A DNA stretch of 64,000 bases from the NCBI GenBank assembly GCA_022113835.1, contig JAILWY010000020.1, positions 1,860,001-1,924,000 of the forward strand. Reading direction: 5' to 3'. Source of the DNA: Atopsyche davidsoni. Its lineage: Eukaryota; Arthropoda; Insecta; Trichoptera; Hydrobiosidae. Shown piece by piece: positions 1 to 10,346 of this stretch; the first letter of the stretch is position 1; each line of letters starts with the position of its first letter. The notes under the pieces were generated by a model. The model saw nothing but the letters and a program-made list of their open reading frames with translations, had not been told where the DNA came from and ran no database searches. The position numbers were made by a program, and so were the translations under genes.

Positions 1-2934
1 CGTTTCTTTGCTAGCATCGTCAGTAGCGCTGTCTATACTTCCTCCATCACTCCCGGAACTGATCCTATACTCTTCAGCTACAATATTGGTAAACTCGCAG
101 TCGTCAATCTTGAATTCTTCAAAATTCTGCGACAGATCAAATTTTTCACAGTCGTTTTCGACGGCTTCGAAAATGGCAAGATCCAATCTAGTCTTATCTG
201 CCAACTTAATGGATAAACGATTCGTTGAATCTGTTGCTGCTTTATTTGTAGAACCCATCGAGTACTGCCGACCGTTTTCCGGTGACATGATACACTTATT
301 GACATCGTCCATGCTAACATTTCTATTTTTGATATCTGTAAGTATCGTCGAGACTGAATGTCCCATCTGTATAGAATTCCTCAAATCCATTTTTGTAGAG
401 TTACTCAAATTATGCTGCGTGTTTGTCGCATAATTAGAATCGTGCACGATCCGCTGTGGTATAATCTCTTTGACTTCTTCATCGTCAGGGATTATGATCT
501 CCGTAACTTGCGGTAATTTGGGAATATCTTTGTCCGTTATTTTATTTTGGTTGATTTTGGATATCGTCGCAAGCTTGGAGACTGGGGATTTCTTTTCAGC
601 GATGTTGGATGAGAACTTTTCGGCGTGAAGTTCGACAGAGGCCTGCGACAGGATGAGTCCTCGCTTGCTGCTGCTGACAACTGGAACATTTATCTCTGAA
701 ATAGAGCAGTAGTCAGGCTCCGCGGCGACCGAGGGCTTGCAGTTTTTTGACGGTGCTGCGCTCTGAACGTCATTGGTCCGTTGATTCGATGCAACGGTAT
801 CTGAGTTCACGTTGATATTGGGCGGTAGACTGCTAGCACCGTTACTACCCGATACGCTGTTCAATTTAAACTTTGATACCAGGTTTTTTGGCTTCGGAGG
901 CAACGCAGGTGGAACTCTAGGAACCTTTTTTCGATTCATGGCTCCGGGTAACGTTCCAAACTTTGTCTCCATATCTACATAATGATTACTATTCAACTTA
1001 TTTTCAAAACCCAAAGCCATGTTTTTGACGATTGAATTCTTTTTCGGTGAATGCTCTTCGTTAACTTTATTAATATTATTTATAGTTCTAGGTAAAGGAA
1101 CAGGTTTTAATTTGACACTCTGAGCGCTGCTTTCTTGAGCATCATTAGGTTTTGTAATAATAGGTTCATAGTCGTTGCTATATATGCTCTGAACTTCATA
1201 ATTGAACCCTTCAAGAGTGATAGGAACTTCGTAGCTATGTTCTGAGGCGGTCTCTAGGCTAAACTTAACAATCTTGTTATTGTTTCTCCGGTTCATATCT
1301 CTGGGTAGGCTATTAGTGGAAGCCTGCCCGTTCTTACCGACACTTTCATCGAAAGATATACTGTTCAGCGTGGAGAATTGCACTCTTTTCGTAGACGACT
1401 TCGGACTGGTCGTTTCGTAAATTCTAGGACCATCACTGCTATTTTCGTCCAATGAATTCTGCAAGAGTATCTGATTGACGCACTCTAGCACGGGATTGTT
1501 CTTGTATATCTCACACGATGGATCTTCATCAGGGTCACTGGCACTGGCGTACCAATTCTCATTAGGTTCATTATCAAACTTCCCCTTTGCTTCATAGTGA
1601 GACTTGTCAGCGGCTGCCTCAATATTGTTTTTATATCTAGGGTGCAAGCCATTGACTGTGGCATCGTTCAAATGTTCGTTGGTCAATTTTGTGACGGAGG
1701 CGACACATATGTCGTTCATTGCGCTGATTGTCGTCCGTCTTTTATTGCAGTCGATACTCTCCTCCGTTGTCGTCAAGACATCATCGGCTGATAGAGATCT
1801 GTGGTAACTCAATCTGTCTTTACTGACATACTGGCTTTCACCATCGGCTTCGGGATCGCTGCAGTTGGTGTACCAGGCCTTCTCAGTCTCTCCGTTGGCC
1901 CCTCTGTCTCTTTTATCGCTTTGATAAATAGACAGTCTTTCATCTGAGAGCGGTTTCCTTATTCCGTGCATGCTGTCAATCTTCCCCCCGAACGTTGTCT
2001 CTTTTCCATGTCTATTCAATCTTAGTTCTAAAGATTCACTTCCAGAGTTTCTATTCCTCAGCTGATCAATTCTGTCGGTTGCTCTAGCAATGTCTTTAGA
2101 TATTTCACATCCGATGTCAATATTTCCATTGCTGGCGCTATACTTGGTGTCCTTCTCGGACTGCGGTCCGTCCTCGGCGCTGGAGCTGCTAGCCTGGCTC
2201 CTGGAGTGACGCTTTTGGACCGTCTCCAAGTACGCGCTGCTATGCTTGCGTCCGGAGAACTTCCTGGACCGCCTCGTGACGTCTTTCCTAACGAAAGCCT
2301 GCTTGTTCTTTATGAACGTGCCCTTGTTCGTTGCGGCATCGTTGGACTCGAACACCTCTTCGCTGGAGCTAGTGTTCCCGTTGCACTTGGCGTTGTCCTT
2401 GGCGAAATTGAAGCTCTTGCACAGGCGGGAGTTCTTCTGGAACGGCTGCTGCTTTTCGTGGTAGCTCAAGCTACGCTCGAACTTCTGGTTGTGAGACTCC
2501 ACGCTCTCCAGGCTGTGGAACTCGGGATCCGTCTCAATGTTGGTCTGCTCGCTAGTGAAGCCGGTGACCTGCTGGCAATTGCTGCAGTAGCCCCCGCGCT
2601 GCTGTCGCAGGGCGTCTATCTCCGAGCGCTGCTTCTGCAGCAGAGCGTCCTTTTCGCGCAGCCTCTTGGTGATCTGGAGCTGCTCCCGCCTGAGGCCGGC
2701 CTCCAGGGTGAGCAGGGCCCTGAGCAGCGCGGCCGCCTGGAGGTCGGCGGTGGTCTCCCGCCTCTGCAGCTGGAGCGCCAGGGAAGAAGCCCTCCGGGTC
2801 TCCCTGGCAGCTACAGCGGCCTGGACACGAAGCGCGCGTTGAGCCCTGGACAGCTCCAGACGCGCGGCCGCCTCTCCGTCGCTGGGGCCAGGGTCCTTGG
2901 ACGCATCGGAAGTTGCACTCGAGTTGGCGTCCAT
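1..2934 (-). CDS. Large coiled-coil/disordered scaffold-like protein, exon 2, partial (runs off left edge)
   Basis: This is one uninterrupted reading frame of 978 codons on the minus strand, open to the window edge. It begins with ATG at 2,934, directly after a pyrimidine-rich stretch ending in AG (2,936-2,935), a good splice acceptor. Codons about 24-120 are rich in Ala/Arg/Leu/Glu/Gln with heptad-like spacing (for example EKDALLQKQRSEIDALRQQ), predicting an N-terminal coiled coil. A short Cys pair (YCSNCQ) follows. The rest is Ser/Asn/Asp-rich and low in hydrophobics, probably disordered. Near codon 672 it has a proline-rich SH3-ligand-like stretch (PPALPPKPK). Two related motifs occur, AWYTNCSDPEAD and NWYASASDPDED. 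I do not recognise the family; a cytoskeletal or signalling adaptor is only an inference. The 5' exon at 27,078-27,194 joins it in phase 0. The antisense reading frames over 2.2-3.1 kb are shadows. Confidence 0.85.
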   Translation of the reverse strand, partial: MDANSSATSDASKDPGPSDGEAAARLELSRAQRALRVQAAVAARETRRASSLALQLQRRETTADLQAAALLRALLTLEAGLRREQLQITKRLREKDALLQKQRSEIDALRQQRGGYCSNCQQVTGFTSEQTNIETDPEFHSLESVESHNQKFERSLSYHEKQQPFQKNSRLCKSFNFAKDNAKCNGNTSSSEEVFESNDAATNKGTFIKNKQAFVRKDVTRRSRKFSGRKHSSAYLETVQKRHSRSQASSSSAEDGPQSEKDTKYSASNGNIDIGCEISKDIARATDRIDQLRNRNSGSESLELRLNRHGKETTFGGKIDSMHGIRKPLSDERLSIYQSDKRDRGANGETEKAWYTNCSDPEADGESQYVSKDRLSYHRSLSADDVLTTTEESIDCNKRRTTISAMNDICVASVTKLTNEHLNDATVNGLHPRYKNNIEAAADKSHYEAKGKFDNEPNENWYASASDPDEDPSCEIYKNNPVLECVNQILLQNSLDENSSDGPRIYETTSPKSSTKRVQFSTLNSISFDESVGKNGQASTNSLPRDMNRRNNNKIVKFSLETASEHSYEVPITLEGFNYEVQSIYSNDYEPIITKPNDAQESSAQSVKLKPVPLPRTINNINKVNEEHSPKKNSIVKNMALGFENKLNSNHYVDMETKFGTLPGAMNRKKVPRVPPALPPKPKNLVSKFKLNSVSGSNGASSLPPNINVNSDTVASNQRTNDVQSAAPSKNCKPSVAAEPDYCSISEINVPVVSSSKRGLILSQASVELHAEKFSSNIAEKKSPVSKLATISKINQNKITDKDIPKLPQVTEIIIPDDEEVKEIIPQRIVHDSNYATNTQHNLSNSTKMDLRNSIQMGHSVSTILTDIKNRNVSMDDVNKCIMSPENGRQYSMGSTNKAATDSTNRLSIKLADKTRLDLAIFEAVENDCEKFDLSQNFEEFKIDDCEFTNIVAEEYRISSGSDGGSIDSATDDASKET

Positions 2935-4080
2935 CTAAAAAATAAAAAATCAATCAAACACGGCTCTATCCAAAATCAAACTGCGATAACAACACATGCA
3001 TATTCAGTCGCATACTCACTACAAGTAAAGTACAAAAAAATATCAGGAAGGGTTTTGCAACTCGACGTCTCACATGACGCAGAAATTCAAGAATGCGTTC
3101 ATATATTTACTTTGAGCTGGGCTTAGTCACGATGGAGCAAGACTATCGACCTGATGATCGAAACGCACCGATGACTCTTATCGCAGTAATGCATAGTGAA
3201 AATAAGCAAGTGGGGCCGAGTTGAAAAAATAATTAACGGCGCAGTTTACCAGCTTGCGGTATTTGGCATTGTGTGCGGCGCATTTGACGGCTTGTCAACT
3301 GATGATGATCGGCCTTTTAGAAACCGAGCGTTGAACGTTACGTCGGCTTCGGAAAACGGAGCGATTGCGCCGCCCGCATGGTGGTGGAATTAGAAATGGA
3401 AATTATTCGTAATTATTCACGCGAGGGAGATTATTCACCGGCGCGATAAGCATGGGGAAAAGTCGATTCGAATAATTCGCGAAAATAATCGATTGATCGA
3501 TTTTTAATTTAAGCGTTCGACGGGTTTTCGCTGGCGTGTCGGACGGTTTTTGATATTCGATTAATAAGAAATAATAAATCCGATCTTGCAATTGATTGAT
3601 TGATTTTTTCTAAATTCAATGCAATTGATTATCGGATAACTGAATTGTCACATGCTTGCTTTCGTATTCCAGATAAAATCGATTTGTATCTAGAAAAAAA
3701 TATTCGATTTAATATGCGATGCACTTATTGCGAACGATCGACTACTCGATTATGGTCCGTATACATCTATATCGGAAAAAACTTACACCTCAATCTACCA
3801 CAATGTCCTTACCTGTTGACACTCAAGAGCGTATGCGGGAGATATGCTTGTTCAGATCGACCGAATACGGAGCCTAAAATATATTTTATGTTTTGTTTAG
3901 TGATTGCGCTAGTTAGTTTTGGGTGTTATTCCAATTCTTGGTAGACTTCTCGTCTGCTCGGCCGAGTGCCTATTTATTCGAATAGTTCCCCTAGCGACAT
4001 TGACATTTTTCCCAGCAGTAAATTCGTATTAATCGAAGTGTATGGAATAGTTTACAGCGAGTAAACTAATATCTCTACTA
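2935..4080. other. Intronic sequence, no gene seen
   Basis: This is the 3' end of the large minus-strand intron. It is AT-rich and has only short, unsupported open frames. A stretch at 3,410-3,560 is rich in overlapping TCGATT/AATCGA-like words. I see no repeat or gene that I can name. Confidence 0.5.
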
Positions 4081-4084
4081 GGGT

Positions 4085-4310
4085 TCGTATTCAAGACTCC
4101 TTAGCGTGCTAACCACTGAACCATGAAACAGTCAAAGTTGTACCGGTTGGCGTCATCTGACGTCTCATTCCTCCACATTTTTAGCGAGCCGCTTTCAGCT
4201 CGAGGCCCTGCAGTTGGCGAACCCTGGCCAGCAAATGCGCAAACGACACCAGCTTTAGAGAACCTTGCGGTCGCCCGTCTGGCCACCTAACCTAACCTAA
4301 CCAGACCGCA
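4085..4310 (-). repeat. tRNA-derived SINE copy with adjoining CCTAA run
   Basis: Read on the minus strand, this contains an A-box-like GGTTCAGTGGTTAGCACGC and then a GAATACGAACC B-box-like segment, typical of tRNA-derived SINEs. Its upstream edge abuts a run of three to four CCTAA units (4,286-4,302), the arthropod telomere-type repeat. The same A-box style recurs near 14.15, 17.28, 41.67 and 60.69 kb. The ends are approximate. Confidence 0.55.
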
Positions 4311-4487
4311 TTTAAAACAACTGCACTAGTCGGAAAACAAACACGCGCTTCCTTTTATTCTTACGTTATCTCAATTTTCTTTGAAAATTGCGGTTGAATT
4401 CCCTTTCGTAGTTTTCGTATGAACATCATTGCAAGCATCAGGAATAAACGTTTATTCCAAGTATTAAGTTTTAATCATTCTGCTATA

Positions 4488-4550
4488 CTCCCGATTTTCG
4501 GTCACTGGCACGAATCCTGCATCCACGTTAGCTTTCTCCGTCCATTTCCT
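4488..4550. repeat. Dispersed repeat segment, copy 1
   Basis: This segment shares the block CATCCACGT-GCTTTCTC with 24,185-24,250 and, inverted, with 33,945-34,010. It is therefore a short dispersed repeat with three diverged copies in the window. It may be the 3' part of a SINE or LINE. Confidence 0.5.
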
Positions 4551-4992
4551 TTTTTTTTTTTATTGGATTTTTCTCTGGAAAATCAGTTGCAGTAAACCAT
4601 ATTAAGTATTTCGAATAATATGCCCAATATAAGGTGCTTTACGCTTTTTTACCATCCCCAAGGGAGTTCTCATGCTTTGCGCATTCTGTGCAAGTCTTTC
4701 CTATTAAGAATTTTTTTATAAAGCCACATTTTTATCTTGCTTCCATAAAATTTGATGAGTCCCCAGCGAGTTTAAATATAAATAAAATTGTAAAATATAT
4801 AATCGACGTAATAAATTAATTCTTCAAATATCAAAATTATAATTGACGGTCAAGAAGCAATATCCATGTGTCCAAATTAACTTGAATTGTCAACGGCATG
4901 CGATGCATAGAAGCAATAAGGCATTATAAATATATTGATTTTTGTGAAGACCGTCACAGTAAGTACGATTTATGCCTATACAGGTTTTATTT

Positions 4993-5152
4993 TTGATTGA
5001 TATGATTGAGTACATTTTTTCAAATATTGAAAAATGATTAAAAAAACTCTCAGAAAAATATCATCGTGACTTCTGAGAGATGTCACGTCTGTCAGAGTTT
5101 CTTTAATCATTTTTCAATATTTGAAAATATGTACTTAACCATATCAATCAAG
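4993..5152. repeat. Foldback (palindromic) MITE, copy 1
   Basis: Two arms of about 75 bases are near-perfect reverse complements, separated by roughly 11 bases. The left arm starts TTGATTGATATGATT and the right arm ends CATATCAATCAAG. The inner part has AAACTCTCAGAAAAATATC and ATCGTGAC. A second copy at 23,398-23,586 shares the inner core and a diverged outer arm. There is no coding capacity. A mobile foldback or MITE is the likeliest identity. Confidence 0.75.
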
Positions 5153-5282
5153 CTACATAAAGCATTCAAGTTTTAAAAAATTGATTTTGCGAGAAGCAAG
5201 ATGCAGAATTCACAGTGCAGTATTGTTTTTCAAGTTAACGTGAAATTAGAAGCGGCATGCGGTGCACACAAGCACTAAAGCA

Positions 5283-5769
5283 TAGTTTCCCAAACTATTT
5301 TGTCCCGTCGACCCCCTGCCTTGCTAATATTGAATTTTTACAAATTCATCAAATTCAAAGATATTTTTGACATCTTATATAGAAAAACTCACTTTCATAG
5401 TGTTTACTGTACAGTGGATTTAAAAATGAAAAAGTTAAAATACATGTAAAATTAATTAAAAACACACAAATTCAGAAAATCAATATTTTTGAGAGAGAAT
5501 ACTTGGTGGAATTCCATTTTAATATCTTAAAAAGAATAAAATACGTTAATTAAAAACATACAAAATACTTGTACGCTTCAGGGCTTCGATTCGTCACAAT
5601 CTGTGTTGGGTGCATTATGACATTTACGAAATGTCTAAATTTTGGTGATGACCTGCTTAAACGGGATCCACTCTCGCAGACCCCCATTTACAGTTCATGG
5701 ACCCCCAATTTAATTTTTCGCTGTCCACTGTCGGGGGTCGGTATTGACCACTCTGGGAACCTCTGCACA
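5283..5769. mobile_element. hAT-like non-autonomous element (degraded)
   Basis: The left end reads TAGTTTCCCAAACTATTTTG followed by a GTCGACCCCCTGCC block. The right end reads GACCACTCTGGGAACCTCTG, whose complement begins CAGAGGTTCCCAGAG. This end style (CAGnGnTTCCCAAA) is that of hAT superfamily MITEs. I found no clean 8-bp target duplication, so the boundaries are approximate. Confidence 0.5.
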
Positions 5770-5809
5770 GAAGCATTGCTCGCCCTGAGCGCGCGAGGGT
5801 GGCGGCGCC

Positions 5810-5879
5810 GGGGGGAGTGTGAGCCGGGGGGAGAGCGCGCCGGGGGGAGCCTGTGTCGGGGGGAGCCTGTGTCGGGGGG
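5810..5879 (+). repeat. 16-bp minisatellite with five G6 runs (G-quadruplex candidate)
   Basis: Runs of six G occur at 5,810, 5,826, 5,842, 5,858 and 5,874, exactly 16 bases apart, embedded in a unit of the form CGGGGGGAGCCTGTGT. Five G6 runs within 70 bases on one strand easily meet the criterion for an intramolecular G-quadruplex. The block lies between a hAT-like end and the 160-bp satellite. Confidence 0.85.
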
Positions 5880-6030
5880 CCGGTATGTGTGCCAGGCCGG
5901 GAGAAAGGCGGTCAGGGGGGCGCGCCGCGGGCCGCCGCCGACCTGCTTGCGCGCCGCTGCCCCGCCGGACGAGACTTCGAAGGTCCCGATTCGGCGTGAG
6001 CCACGCTCTGCCGACATGCGCAATCCCACA

Positions 6031-7570
6031 ATTCAACGCGACGTAACCTTTGGGTGTGTTTATAAACCCCGATTTGACTTTGTACTGGTCGCACAGTTCA
6101 TCCTAACCCCGGTTGTTTCAATACTGGGATAGAGTTTGTAAGTCCCGATTTAGCGCTGAGCACATCCCTACCAATGCGAGAAATCGCCCAATTCAACGCG
6201 ACGTAACCTTTGGGTGTGTTTATAAACCCCGATTTGACTTTGTACTGATCGCACAGTTCAACCTAACCCCGGTTGTTTCAATACTGGGATAGAGTTTGTA
6301 AGTCCCGATTTAGCGCTGAGCACATCCCTACCAATGCGAGAAATCGCCCAATTCAACGCGACGTAACCTTTGGGTGTGTTTATAAACCCCGATTTGACTT
6401 TGTACTGATCGCACAGTTCAACCTAACCCCGGTTGTTTCAATACTGGGATAGAGTTTGTAAGTCCCGATTTAGCGCTGAGCACATCCCTACCAATGCGAG
6501 AAATCGCCCAATTCAACGCGACGTAACCTTTGGAAGTGTTTATAAACCCCGATTTGACTTTGTACTGGTCGCACAGTTCATCCTAACCCCGGTTGTTTCA
6601 ATACTGGGATAGAGTTTGTAAGTCCCGATTTAGCGCTGAGCACATCCCTACCAATGCGAGAAATCGCCCAATTCAACGCGACGTAACCTTTGGAAGTGTT
6701 TATAAACCCCGATTTGACTTTGTACTGGTCGCACAGTTCATCCTAACCCCGGTTGTTTCAATACTGGGATAGAGTTTGTAAGTCCCGATTTAGCGCTGAG
6801 CACATCCCTACCAATGCGAGAAATCGCCCAATTCAACGCGACGTAACCTTTGGGTGTGTTTATAAACCCCGATTTGACTTTGTACTGATCGCACAGTTCA
6901 ACCTAACCCCGGTTGTTTCAATACTGGGATAGAGTTTGTAGGTCCCGATTTAGCGCTGAGCACATCTCTACCAATGTGAGAAATCGCCCAATTCAACGCA
7001 ACGTAACCTTTGGAAGTGTTTATAAACCCCGATTTGACTTTGTACTGGTCGCACAGTTCATCCTAACCCCGGTTGTTTCAATACTGGGGAAAAGTTTGTA
7101 GGTCCTGATTTAGCGCTAAGCACATCCCTACCCGCCCAATTCAACGCAACGTAACCTATAAACCGCGATTTGACTTTATACTGATCGTACAGTTCAAACT
7201 AACTCCGGTTATTCCAATACTGGGGAAGAGTTTGTAGGTCCCGATTTAGCGCTAAGCACATCCCTACCCGCCCAATTCAACGCAACGTAACCCATAAACC
7301 CCGATTTGGCTTTATACTGATTGCACAGTTTAACCTAACCCCGGTTATTCCAATACTAGGAAAGAGTTTGTAGGTCCCGATTTAGCGCTGAGCACATCCC
7401 TACTAATGCGAGAAATCGCCCAATTCAACGCAAGGAAATCTTTGGAAGTGTTTATATACCCCGATTTGACTTTTCTACTGATCCACGCAATCACACAGTT
7501 CAACCTAACCGCGCATATTCCAATACTGTGAGAATGTTTAAAGGTCCCGATTAAGCGTGAACCACGTTAC
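6031..7570. repeat. 160-bp tandem satellite, about nine copies
   Basis: The word ATTCAACGCGACGTAACC recurs at 6,031, 6,191, 6,351, 6,511, 6,671, 6,831 and (variant) 6,991, exactly 160 bases apart. The unit also carries ATAAACCCCGATTTGACTTT and GTCCCGATTTAGCGCTGAGC. From about 7,130 the copies shorten (internal deletions) and diverge, and they decay to single words by 7,570-7,700. The central copies are nearly identical, implying recent expansion or homogenisation. Short open frames here are by-products of the repeat. Confidence 0.9.
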
Positions 7571-8794
7571 AGTAATACAATCTTAAACGAATACTGAAAA
7601 AAAAAATAACGTCCCGATTAAACGTATTGCGATCGCATATTACAACCAAACCTACGATATTCCAGCAAAGCATAAGTCCCGCAGTCCGTGCAATTCAAGA
7701 CAGCCTAACCTAGCCCAATCATCCAATCTGCATCACGTGTCTTCAATAATACCAGCTCATTGAGTCAATTCCGCGCATACCCTGGCGCGGTGTGAGTGTC
7801 TCTTTTCATTCGTCGCTCCGTCTCCTGTACGAAACGGCGCGTCGAGGACACCGCCAAGTGCGGTCTTAATGAGCTCTTCTCGCCCGCGCAGTCTGCACAC
7901 CGGCCAGACCGAAGACGATCGTCTTCAAATTAAAACTAATTTCGTAAGTGTATTGAGCGTGTGGGGTTGCGATGCGAATGACCTCGGCCACCGGCGGAGA
8001 CGCGCGCGGCCCGCATTGTTCGCAGCGGCGGCGCGCGGGGTGACTGATCCGCCGGCTGTCCTCCTTTATTTCTGTCTGCGCTCTCTCAGATAAACTGCAT
8101 GCTTATTTTTTTGTCGTTTTTTAAATTAATTATTACTCTGTTGAAAAATGTATGTGTGTGTGTGTGAGTGTGTGATTAAAAAAAATACTGACGTTTTTTC
8201 GGATTCTTCAACAAAGTATATGCACTCCTGAGTATTTCAAATTCCGTGGTATGGTCAATCAGCAAATGCACAACAACAATACAAGTCAATTTGAAGAATT
8301 CAAACGAAACTGACAGGACGGACTCAGCCGGCGGGGAGTTACATCACCCCTGTGACACTCGGCACACGCGCGACGAGCGGGCGACATCCTCGCGGCGCGA
8401 GGCTCGGAGCTGAACTGGGCCGACCCGCACCGCGGCCCCGGCGCAGGGCTGCCATAATACAGACACCAAATATCCTGCCTTCTGCAAATTCGCAAAAGGG
8501 CATTGATTGCGAAGCCATTACCCTCGACCAGAGGTCCCCAAACTTTTCGCCCCGAAATAAATAATTACTTTCTCTTTTGAAATAACTTGATATTGGATAT
8601 GTATCAAAGTGAGACCCCCACTGTTTGTGATTTAGCAGATTTTCCGTTCGAGCCGGCAGCCCTGGTGAGTCAACAGCTGGTATTGTTTATACCACTCTCA
8701 CACGCGCAAGTGCCTTTATCAGTGCGAGTACAGGCGCACACACGTGCACGCTCCGCCCGCACACTAGCGCGCCGCGCTATCAGCTGCGTGACGT

Positions 8795-8810
8795 CACAAG
8801 CGAAACGCTG
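8795..8810. promoter_or_regulatory. CRE-like motif in CpG-rich stretch
   Basis: A full palindromic TGACGTCA lies inside a CpG-rich block (GCTGCGTGACGTCACAAGCG), the CREB/ATF consensus. No transcript start can be tied to it from sequence alone. Confidence 0.4.
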
Positions 8811-9515
8811 CCCTAAAGGATTTCAACAACACGTCGGTATGTACTGTTGAGATTCGCTTCTATTTGCAATGATGCTCTTCCTCCATCGTGGCATGCATCA
8901 TACAAGTCGCATTGTATAACCCCATCGTTTCTACACTCAGGTTTTTCAGGGAGTTAGTAGACTTCAAGTAGACCCAAAATACTTGTTTATAAAATTCAAA
9001 TGAATATTAGTCACACTTAACAATGTATATAACATCAGGTATGCAGCCAGAGATTAAATGGTGTTTCAGAAAGAGGAACGCAATCTGATAACATTGTGTG
9101 TACATCTATACAAATATTGGCACTGGAAAATCTGCTAAGTACTTTATCAATAGAACTCTGTTCTTCTGGTGAACCAGGTGATACTGTGACTTTTGAGACA
9201 TCGTGTATATGATATGTATTAATGGTGCATTCGCGTTTCACGGGAACGTCTATATAGATCGTAATGAGCTGAGACGCTTTGACTAAAAAATCTCATCATA
9301 ATGCCTTCCAGTGTCACCTAGAACACCTATATGGATCATAACGTCTTCGCATGTCAACTGGGACATCTATATGGAATATAATGTCTTCAAGTGTCAGCTG
9401 AGACGCTTTGCTTACACCGTCCCGTCAAAAGATTGGATCACGTCTAGCGTGTGACAAGTCGGCTACTGCCCAGCCTGCACACGGTCCCCGGCACCAGCCC
9501 CGCGATAGCGGCTCG

Positions 9516-9565
9516 GTGATGTCATAGTTTCGGGTGTGACGTCATAGGGCGCACACTGCGCAGGT
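9516..9565. promoter_or_regulatory. Paired CRE-like motifs with NRF1-like word
   Basis: GTGATGTCATAG and GTGACGTCATAG lie about 20 bases apart and are followed by GCGCACACTGCGCAGG, close to an NRF1 site. Together they look like a small promoter or enhancer inside the large intron. This is inference from motif content only. Confidence 0.4.
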
Positions 9566-10080
9566 ATTCCGTCAATATTTGTCCACTTCAGTCAAAGCAC
9601 ACCTGGCCAGGTGATGTGATGTGGAGCGGATCATTAAGGTGAAGGTAAAATAACACATTGCTGATTATTACGTGTCAATAAAGCTGTGCAATACGTTTTT
9701 TTTTTCAGTCTGCTTGTCTACGCTTTTTTTTTTTTTTAATATAACAAAAATATCTGAGATCGGATGTCTCCCGCTCGGGAATGAAAGCGCGTTACGTTGC
9801 AGCTCGGTTCAAATGCAATCGACGCTTTTTGGAGAGAAGACGCTTCTTGCACAGCTCTCTGAACCGTCTCCAGATGCTATCTACGTGGAAGATTACGGCT
9901 TCGTACGAAACTTTCTATTGTTGATATTTAAATTAAATTATTCCGCGTACAAATTTCAAGCCCGCGGGCAGTGGCGTAACGCCTCCAGAGTATGCAAGTA
10001 CAAAACTACGTAATGTTCTAGATTGTTGGGTTCCTGAAGTCGGGGGATATGCAAAAGCCTTCCAGGGGGAGACATTAAGG

Positions 10081-10338
10081 CAGTGGTCCCCAACCCTATG
10101 CCCGCGGGCACCATGGCGCCCGCCGACCGTTTTACATGTGCCCACCACTGTGCGACCATTATAAACAATAATTTTTATATTTTATAATTATACTCTTGGA
10201 ATGAAGTATTTTTGTGCATTTAATTTTTTTTATTGACTATGTCCAACTATAAATAAACCTTGAAAAAACAAATGTTGCCCGCCGCCCGACCGGCATTCTA
10301 GAATGTGCACTTGGGTGCAAAAAGGTTGGGGACTCATG
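10081..10338. mobile_element. Non-autonomous hAT (MITE), 258 bp, with intact 8-bp target duplication
   Basis: It starts CAGTGGTCCCCAACCC and ends GGTTGGGGACTCATG, so the termini are inverted repeats. It is flanked on both sides by the identical octamer CATTAAGG (10,073-10,080 and 10,339-10,346). An 8-bp duplication with CAGnGGTCCCCAACC termini is diagnostic of hAT transposition. The interior has a GCCCGCGGGCACCATG block and a GTGCACTTGGGTGCAAAAA block shared with the elements at 11.9-14.1 and 14.2 kb. Confidence 0.9.
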
Positions 10339-10346
10339 CATTAAGG

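Larger units (their letters stand above)
7571..9640. other. GC-rich intronic stretches, no gene seen
   Basis: 7,740-8,095, 8,290-8,460 and 8,690-8,820 are locally GC- and CpG-rich. Around 8,540-8,640 is a CAGAGGTCCCCAAACTTTTC end of the hAT type. 9,250-9,420 has three degenerate copies of a motif around CTATATGGATCATAA/GTCTTC. I see no reading frame with a recognisable product. Confidence 0.45.

Noticed and set aside
2206..3126. 306-codon plus-strand open frame
   Set aside because: It is antisense to the N-terminal coiled-coil exon of the minus-strand gene. GC-rich, third-position-biased coding sequence produces such shadows, and the sense frame has an acceptor and a compositionally coherent product.
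5569..6132. 187-codon frame across the G-rich block
   Set aside because: It crosses a hAT end, a G6 minisatellite and the first satellite unit. Composition-driven openness.
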